A stretch of DNA of 11,584 nt from Pseudomonadota bacterium (GTDB lineage: Bacteria; Pseudomonadota; Alphaproteobacteria; Micavibrionales; Micavibrionaceae). Under the pieces are notes generated by a model that did not search any database, was not told where the DNA came from, and saw nothing but the letters and a program-made list of their open reading frames with translations. Both the position numbers and the translations under genes were made by a program. The stretch spans positions 1-11,584 of the forward strand of contig JACQIJ010000102.1 of assembly GCA_016198545.1 (NCBI GenBank). Reading direction: 5' to 3'. Shown one piece after another: positions 7,003-11,584 of the stretch (position 1 is its first letter; every line of letters begins with the position of its first letter).

Positions 7003-7018
7003 AAAGAAAATGCGTCCG

Positions 7019-8455
7019 CTACGCCCTGCGGGCTTCAGGCGACATCGCCCGCACGCCACCGCGATAACCGGAATACATATCGACGACATCCTGTAACACC
7101 TTTATTTCCGCGGCTTTTATATCGCCGCCCTTGGCCGTCCCGCCGCCGTCATTTTTCTTGGCAGCGGGAACGACGGCGCGGGAAAAGCCGAGCTTGCCCG
7201 CCTCCTTCAGCCGAACGGATGGCTGCGCGACGGGCCGGATTTCCCCGCCGAGGCCGATTTCGCCGAAGAACACCGTATCGTGCGGAATGGGTTCGCCGCT
7301 TTGCGCGCTGATGAGCGCGGCGGCAACGGCCAGATCGGCGGCAGGTTCCCCGATGCGAATCCCGCCCGCGATATTCAGGAATACGTCGCTGCCTGAAAAC
7401 TGCATGCCGCAGCGCGCCTCCAGCACGGCAAGAACCATCGCCAGCCGGTTCGCATCCCACCCGATGACTGCGCGCCGCGGCGTGCCCGGCGGAGAGGGGG
7501 CAACAAGAGCCTGCACTTCAACCAGAACGGGGCGCGTGCCTTCGAGCCCGCATAAAACCGCGCTGCCCGGCACATTGGCCTGACGCTGCGCAAGAAACAG
7601 GGCGGACGGGTTTTCGACCTGCACCAGCCCTTCGCCCGCCATTTCGAAAACGCCGATTTCATCGGTCGGGCCGAAGCGGTTTTTCACCGCGCGCAGAATG
7701 CGGAACTGATGGCTGCGATCGCCTTCGAAATACAGAACGGTATCAACCATGTGTTCGAGCACGCGCGGTCCCGCGATTTGCCCGTCTTTCGTGACGTGCC
7801 CCACAAACAGCACGGTAATGCCGCGCTTTTTCGCAATGCGGATGATTTCCTGCGCGCTCGTTCTGACCTGCGTCACCGTGCCCGGCGCACTTTCGACCGT
7901 ATCAACATACATGGTCTGGATGGAATCGATGACGATGACACCGACCGGCGCGCCGCCGTCCTCCATCGTCGCGACGATATCGCGCACATTGGTCGCGCTG
8001 GCCAGTTCCACGGGCGCATGCGCGAGATTGAGGCGATCGGCGCGCAGGCGCACCTGATCGACGGCTTCTTCCCCCGACACATAAAGGCAGCGCGCTCCTT
8101 TCAGCGCGAGCGCGCACATCGCCTGCAACAGCAAGGTCGATTTCCCGATGCCGGGGTCGCCGCCGATCAGCAACGCCGAACCGGGCACGAGACCGCCGCC
8201 GGTGACGCGATCAAACTCGGCGATGCCCGATGCCTGCCGCGGTATTCCGGATGAATCCTCTCCCTTCAGCCCGACGAGAGGCAGGGCGCGGCCCCTGCCC
8301 CGGCTGCCGCCGCCAAGACCTTTCGGCGGCGCGGCAGTTTCGGACGCTTCTTCAGCAATGCAGTTCCATTCCCCGCAGGATTCGCACTTCCCCGCCCATT
8401 TGGAGGATACGGCCCCGCAGGTCTGGCAGACATAGTTACGTTGCGCTTTGGCCAT
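7019..8455 (-). CDS. radA: DNA repair protein RadA (RecA/Lon-like branch-migration helicase)
   Basis: RadA (also called Sms) is an ATP-driven hexameric motor that extends recombination intermediates with RecA. From the chosen start the protein has 478 residues. A C4 zinc finger is formed by the Cys pairs of VCQTCG and KCESCG (residues 10, 13, 24 and 27). Walker A is GGDPGIGKST (98-107), Walker B VIVIDS (173-178), and the RadA-specific KNRFG is at 258-262. The C-terminal third is the Lon-protease-like domain (NIAGGIRIGEPAADLAVAAA), which lacks proteolytic activity in this family. Start choice: an ATG at 8461 would put AGGGA only about one base from the start codon, whereas the ATG at 8455 (MAKAQRNYVC) places it 7 bases upstream, so 8455 is preferred. 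The two forms differ by two residues. Confidence 0.96.
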   Translation of the reverse strand: MAKAQRNYVCQTCGAVSSKWAGKCESCGEWNCIAEEASETAAPPKGLGGGSRGRGRALPLVGLKGEDSSGIPRQASGIAEFDRVTGGGLVPGSALLIGGDPGIGKSTLLLQAMCALALKGARCLYVSGEEAVDQVRLRADRLNLAHAPVELASATNVRDIVATMEDGGAPVGVIVIDSIQTMYVDTVESAPGTVTQVRTSAQEIIRIAKKRGITVLFVGHVTKDGQIAGPRVLEHMVDTVLYFEGDRSHQFRILRAVKNRFGPTDEIGVFEMAGEGLVQVENPSALFLAQRQANVPGSAVLCGLEGTRPVLVEVQALVAPSPPGTPRRAVIGWDANRLAMVLAVLEARCGMQFSGSDVFLNIAGGIRIGEPAADLAVAAALISAQSGEPIPHDTVFFGEIGLGGEIRPVAQPSVRLKEAGKLGFSRAVVPAAKKNDGGGTAKGGDIKAAEIKVLQDVVDMYSGYRGGVRAMSPEARRA

Positions 8456-8534
8456 ATGCATTTCCCTGTCTTAAAAGGATTTTTTGATACCCTTCAGTCC
8501 GGACGCCGTTTTTTTGACCGCCTGCATTTTTATT

Positions 8535-8564
8535 TTCATAGAAATAGACAGGCTGTCCGCTCAA
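8535..8564 (-). promoter_or_regulatory. Candidate radA promoter with an internal palindrome
   Basis: On the minus strand TTGAGC (8559-8564) and TATGAA (8535-8540) are 18 bases apart, each matching the sigma-70 consensus in four positions, about 80 bases before radA. The spacer holds the 11-base palindrome GACAGGCTGTC (8547-8557), a position where a repressor could act. It does not resemble the alphaproteobacterial LexA box (GTTC-N7-GTTC). Confidence 0.35.
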
Positions 8565-8673
8565 GCGTGGCGAAAGAGCGACGAATCTGACTTTGCTGGG
8601 ACGGAGAAGACTCATACTTTTTTGTAGCAGAATAAAAAGAACAAATAAAGAACAGAAATGGATTTTACATTTA

Positions 8674-8703
8674 TTGACATAATAGTAAAACGCATGCTAC
8701 AAG
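8674..8703 (+). promoter_or_regulatory. Candidate promoter immediately before the Cys-His-Asp gene
   Basis: A perfect TTGACA (8674-8679) is followed after 18 bases by TACAAG (8698-8703, four of six). The ATG at 8710 lies 6 bases past the -10-like box, and no good ribosome site is present. The predicted start of transcription would coincide with the start codon. The rest of 8462-8673 is AT-rich; apart from the candidate radA promoter I see no gene or RNA in it. Confidence 0.42.
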
Positions 8704-8709
8704 AAATCC

Positions 8710-9327
8710 ATGCCATTGGAAGCCGTTACCAAACTTGATTTTTCTGACCCCGGCCCTCTCCTCGACAGGCTGGTTGAGGGGATGCGCGGAGAATTGCTGA
8801 GCGCCATAAAGCAGAATTTCGCGCGCGCCGGAAAAATTGACGCAACGCCCGATCTTTCGCCCCGCAACCTGCGCAGCCTGTGCGGCCTTGCCCAGTCTCT
8901 GGGCCTTTACGCGCTGGAGAATTCCGGATTCAATCCAAAGCCCGTTGCGACGCAGCCCTTGCCCGGATTCTGGCAGGGACATGTCGCGCTGACGCTTGAA
9001 TTCGAGCGCTGCGGCGCGCCGGAACTGTACCTTGTCGATCCGACCTTCGGGCAATTCGAAACCCCGGATCACCCGGCGCGCGCAGCCGCCTATCTGCGCG
9101 GGAAATGCGGCAGCAAATTCATGGATTCTTTCCTGCGGAAGGGATGGACAAAGATGACGCCCGAAAGTTCGCTCAGCTATCTGGATTCGTTTTGCCGGGG
9201 CCGTTCGGGCCTGAAGAACGCGGCGGAGGCATTTTCATTCCTGAAAGACCCGCCCGCCAGCAATTCCAATTACTCGTTCACCCGCTGCGACCTTGCCGAA
9301 AAAGGCCTGCGCATTCCGGATCTTTAA
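8710..9327 (+). CDS. Uncharacterised protein with a possible Cys-His-Asp (transglutaminase/papain-like) core
   Basis: I do not recognise the family of this 205-residue protein. Three segments are spaced like the core of transglutaminase-like cysteine enzymes: Cys58 at the head of a helix (RSLCGLAQSLGLYAL), His91 at the start of a beta strand (WQGHVALTLEF), and Asp110 in YLVDPTFGQF. In that superfamily the Cys is the nucleophile and the His-Asp pair activates it. The N-terminal ~45 residues are amphipathic helix, the C-terminal ~80 residues charged and Ser-rich. No signal peptide or membrane segment is present, so any export would need a non-Sec route. Other cysteines (101, 133, 162 and 193) are scattered. 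The start at 8710 lacks a ribosome site, and the upstream frame offers no better one. The gene converges on the 718-residue protein gene, which has a similar residue arrangement; no terminator is evident in the 29-base gap. Function is inferred, not shown. Confidence 0.68.
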   Translation: MPLEAVTKLDFSDPGPLLDRLVEGMRGELLSAIKQNFARAGKIDATPDLSPRNLRSLCGLAQSLGLYALENSGFNPKPVATQPLPGFWQGHVALTLEFERCGAPELYLVDPTFGQFETPDHPARAAAYLRGKCGSKFMDSFLRKGWTKMTPESSLSYLDSFCRGRSGLKNAAEAFSFLKDPPASNSNYSFTRCDLAEKGLRIPDL

Positions 9328-9356
9328 AGTGCGCGGCAGGGGAGGGAGGCGGCGAA

Positions 9357-11513
9357 TTAACCCAAGCCGTAAGTCTGGTCATTTTTTCGGGATTGCATTT
9401 GCTGCACAGGATCGCGGCGAAGAGCATTGCTCATATCGTCGAGCGATTTTTCTGCAAACGCGTCGGCCCGCGCGCCGAGCGTCGTAATGTTTCCCGCGTT
9501 ATCTCCGAAAGGAATAGCCGTATTTCCGAACCTGTCCTGATAATTTTCCTGAAATGATTTCCGGACCGCGTTCAAGGCGCCGGAATTCCCGGACGCCTCC
9601 CTTACCGCTCCATCCCAGCCCTTTTCCGCCATGCCGAGATGCCTTTCCAGCGTCGTCAACTGCGGCTTGATGCCAGGGTCGTTTATTACCCGCATCAAAT
9701 CCGCGCTCATGTCGTTGAGGGCGTCCTGCGGCATGCCGGTCATTTCCAGAACCGCCAGTGTTTCCTTTGCATGAATCATGGCGGGATTTTGTTCCAGCGT
9801 CTCTAATTGATCCGCTGCCAGGCCGGAATAATGTTCCGCCGCTGCAAGGGAATTCGGGAATCGCCGTTCCGTGGTCATAGCGGCCGGAGACGCCCCCGGG
9901 GATGCAACATTCGGGATTGTCAGCGCCAGAGTTTGGGCACCGGACTGCCCGGCGGCCAGCGGATTGTAGTATTCATGCAGCTCCGTCGTAACAACCGGCC
10001 CCGCTTCCCGCCCGATTCCCGTGGATGCCAGGCCGACACTGGTCGGGTTTTCCGCAGGCGCGGCAGAGGACGATCGCATTGCCGCGCCCTGGTGCCCGGA
10101 GATGGCTTTGTCCAGTTTCTCCATATGTGGTTTTGCCCATTCGCTGACGGATTGCCCGAGGGTTTTGAATCCCCCCTTGCCGTCTTCCACCGGAATATCG
10201 GAGTTTTTGATGCGGTCGAGAAAATTCCGTGAAAACGTTTCTTTCGCCATGGCCGCCAGTTCGGGTTTACCTTCTATGGATTCAAAAAAACCTTGCCATA
10301 GATTCTGCGATAAATCCGTGTAAAATTTGAGGCCCTGCTTATCGTCGATACTCGAATTTTTGCCTTCTAAGTAATTCCCAACCATATTTGATATTGCCTC
10401 GACATTTTTCAGTTTAGTCTCTATCTCCACCTCTTCCACATATTGAGCAATGGAGGGAAATGGTCCATAGAGCTCGCCATCTGGGCTTATGACAGGCTCT
10501 CCCTGCATCACTCTCTGAAAGCTTTTTCCCGGATTCGTATTAACGACATATTGCGTACTTGTTCCTTCGATTACATTCTGCGTCGCGGGGGAAAAGATAT
10601 AAGCATGGCTATTTATTGCGTACGTGTCTGCCTCCTTATGTATGCCCGTATTGTAGCGGTACTCGGCTGCGTATTTCATGTCGTTCTCGTTTTTCGTGTT
10701 TTTAGGCAGGAATTTGTCATCCATCTTTTGCATGATCATGCCCTTGACCAGCGACATGGCTTCGCAGTCGAATTCCACTACATATTTTTCTCCTGCCGGA
10801 GTTTGTATCCACGGCGCTACCGCTACCGGCGCATTGCCTTGTTTTCCTATGTCTTCCCCCAGGGCATTGAGTTGAGGATTCCTTTTGACATGGGAGAAGG
10901 AACTGTAAAGTGAATCTTGAGTCCTGTACGGGCCGAACTCCTTAATCATTTCTGGCTGAATTGCGTAGTTGAGCAGTTTCTCCCACTTTTCCCGATCCTG
11001 CGGAGACCACGTATCTTTTTTCAGCAAACTCTGCAAGCGGGGGTCGGTTTCGATTTTCTTTATGGTTTGCTCATACAGGCGGCTCATTGCCGCGTTGAAT
11101 TTATCGTCTGTTTTGAAATCTATACTGTAATCGCTATTGCTGGGAAATAGTATGGTAACAAGGTGGAATCCAAGAGAGTCAACCTCGCCTGTCTCCATGA
11201 TATGATGGAAAGAAATGGATCGCGAACTTGACCGAAGAAAACCACGGGGAGCAGGGTCTATTATGGGGTCTTCCGGTTTAAGGCCGACGGAAGTGAGGTT
11301 TTGCTGATCCGGCGCGGCCTGACGGGACAATGCCGCAGCGGCATCTTCGCCCGGCTTCATATCGATGCGTTGATCCATTGTCATGGCGGAAGGGGCGCCA
11401 CCGGAGAAACTGCCGCCCGGAATTTCAAGTTTGAGGTTCTGGATAGGGGGAGCTGCACCGCTCTGACCATTGTAATATTGACGAAGCTCTGTTGTGGTGA
11501 TGACTTGGTTCAT
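9357..11513 (-). CDS. Large uncharacterised modular protein with internal duplication (718 aa)
   Basis: No known family is recognised. The protein is built from two unequal units. Unit 1 has an N-terminal motif (ITTTELRQYYN, GQSGA, then PSAMT near residue 44), a NLTSVGL linker (72-78), a central region of ~270 residues, and a C-terminal domain (372-471). Unit 2 has NPTSVGL (489-495), VTTELHEYYN with GQSGA and PAAMT (508-547), and the same C-terminal domain (597-698). The C-terminal copies share the pattern FxxNxxDRxxNxxIPxxDxxGxxxTLG (427-453 and 654-680, gap-free). Only unit 1 holds the central region, where Cys250 (FDCEAMSLVKGM), His303 (NSHAYIFSP) and Glu316 (NVIEGTS) resemble a transglutaminase-like triad. 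No signal peptide, membrane segment or classic repeat is seen. The ATG at 11513 has GAGG 11 bases upstream and no other start codon follows the upstream stops. Composition is less GC-rich than alr or radA. A secreted effector or surface-active protein is possible but unproven. Confidence 0.78.
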   Translation of the reverse strand: MNQVITTTELRQYYNGQSGAAPPIQNLKLEIPGGSFSGGAPSAMTMDQRIDMKPGEDAAAALSRQAAPDQQNLTSVGLKPEDPIIDPAPRGFLRSSSRSISFHHIMETGEVDSLGFHLVTILFPSNSDYSIDFKTDDKFNAAMSRLYEQTIKKIETDPRLQSLLKKDTWSPQDREKWEKLLNYAIQPEMIKEFGPYRTQDSLYSSFSHVKRNPQLNALGEDIGKQGNAPVAVAPWIQTPAGEKYVVEFDCEAMSLVKGMIMQKMDDKFLPKNTKNENDMKYAAEYRYNTGIHKEADTYAINSHAYIFSPATQNVIEGTSTQYVVNTNPGKSFQRVMQGEPVISPDGELYGPFPSIAQYVEEVEIETKLKNVEAISNMVGNYLEGKNSSIDDKQGLKFYTDLSQNLWQGFFESIEGKPELAAMAKETFSRNFLDRIKNSDIPVEDGKGGFKTLGQSVSEWAKPHMEKLDKAISGHQGAAMRSSSAAPAENPTSVGLASTGIGREAGPVVTTELHEYYNPLAAGQSGAQTLALTIPNVASPGASPAAMTTERRFPNSLAAAEHYSGLAADQLETLEQNPAMIHAKETLAVLEMTGMPQDALNDMSADLMRVINDPGIKPQLTTLERHLGMAEKGWDGAVREASGNSGALNAVRKSFQENYQDRFGNTAIPFGDNAGNITTLGARADAFAEKSLDDMSNALRRDPVQQMQSRKNDQTYGLG
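9420..9725 (-). repeat. C-terminal domain, copy 2 (protein-level repeat)
   Basis: Codes residues 597-698 near the protein end. It is the counterpart of residues 372-471, with a two-residue shift before the Trp-x-Gly. The last 20 residues of the protein (Gln- and Arg-rich) lie outside the repeat. Confidence 0.72.
9861..9995 (-). repeat. TTEL-YYN motif, copy 2 (protein-level repeat)
   Basis: Codes residues 507-551, the internal counterpart of the N-terminal motif. Being preceded by an Ala/Ser/Pro-rich linker with NPTSVGL, it looks like the start of a formerly separate protein now fused behind unit 1. Confidence 0.7.
10101..10400 (-). repeat. C-terminal domain, copy 1 (protein-level repeat)
   Basis: Codes residues 372-471, a mostly helical ~100-residue domain. 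It aligns with residues 597-698: EA/DA, M377/M602, W406-x-G/W633-x-G, then the conserved DRxxNxxIPxxDxxG block and TLG. In residues 427-453 I count 12 identities of 27 without gaps. Confidence 0.72.
11367..11501 (-). repeat. N-terminal TTEL-YYN motif, copy 1 (protein-level repeat)
   Basis: Codes residues 5-49 of the 718-residue protein. It shares with residues 507-551 the elements TTEL, YYN, GQSGA, a Leu-x-Leu-x-Ile-Pro strand, and AMT followed by Arg. Copy 2 has a four-residue insertion between YYN and GQSGA. Its position at the extreme N-terminus suggests a targeting or docking signal, by inference. Confidence 0.7.
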
Positions 11514-11544
11514 CGGATCGAATGCCTCGTTAGGTGCTCCTCGC

Positions 11545-11573
11545 TCTATATTTAGGTAATTGTAGAGGTGTAA
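11545..11573 (-). promoter_or_regulatory. Weak candidate promoter for the 718-residue protein gene
   Basis: On the minus strand TATAGA (11545-11550) is preceded after 17 bases by TTACAC (11568-11573). The -10 is fair and the -35 poor. The surrounding 60 bases are AT-rich and contain stop codons in the gene's frame further upstream. The window ends at 11584, so the upstream neighbour cannot be seen. Confidence 0.25.
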
Positions 11574-11584
11574 CTATTAAAGAA

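Noticed and set aside
7709..8254. 181-codon plus-strand frame opposite radA
   Set aside because: It lies opposite the conserved RadA ATPase core; composition is typical of an antisense frame.
9294..9341. Imperfect stem around the end of the 8710-9327 gene, as a terminator
   Set aside because: The arms pair only with a three-base bulge and no T-run follows in either direction.
10443..10913. 156-codon plus-strand frame opposite the 718-residue protein
   Set aside because: The minus-strand frame is much longer and shows internal protein-level repeats; the plus-strand frame has no such structure.

Overview
The window reads as chromosomal DNA from a GC-rich alphaproteobacterium. The first half holds housekeeping genes: the C-terminal end of a large NAD-dependent glutamate dehydrogenase, a tightly overlapping cvpA-purF-SDR block, a small conserved-looking alphaproteobacterial protein, and a CHCC zinc-finger protein of the mitochondrial NDUFS6 type. 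Alanine racemase (alr) and radA follow further right. As I remember it, many alphaproteobacteria carry alr, radA, cvpA, purF and an SDR gene in line on one strand. Here the same five genes lie within about 8 kb, but in two opposed blocks with unrelated genes between them, so an ancestral cluster seems to have been rearranged.

Layout: 1-400 glutamate dehydrogenase end (+). 461-3352 cvpA, purF and SDR (+), overlapping by 20 bp and 1 bp. 3355-3818 two small genes (-). 3914-5061 an unrecognised 123-residue protein and a VanX-like D-Ala-D-Ala dipeptidase (+). 5049-6125 alr (-), whose 3' end overlaps the dipeptidase gene by 13 bp. 6126-6273 a perfect 12-bp hairpin in the alr leader and a promoter reading the other way. 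6274-7002 an ankyrin-like repeat protein (+), visibly more AT-rich, lying between alr and radA. 7019-8455 radA (-). 8456-8709 an AT-rich intergenic stretch with outward promoter-like elements. 8710-9327 an unrecognised protein with a plausible Cys-His-Asp triad (+). 9357-11513 an unrecognised 718-residue protein (-) that runs convergent to it.

Functional links: CvpA and PurF belong to the classic purine-synthesis neighbourhood. Alr makes D-alanine, and the convergent dipeptidase gene would release D-alanine from the D-Ala-D-Ala dipeptide, so the pair brackets the D-Ala pool for cell-wall synthesis and recycling. The dipeptidase has Asp where VanX has its second zinc-binding His.

The least ordinary part is the right end. 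The 718-residue protein contains two diverged copies of an N-terminal motif (TTELxxYYN...GQSGA...AMT), two copies of a short TSVGL linker, and two copies of a roughly 100-residue C-terminal domain. Only the first half has an extra region of about 270 residues, with a Cys-His-Glu arrangement that resembles a transglutaminase/papain-like core. The convergent neighbour carries its own Cys-His-Asp version. Together with the ankyrin-like gene this looks like accessory, possibly host- or prey-interacting, content. No tRNA, rRNA, CRISPR array or insertion sequence was seen.
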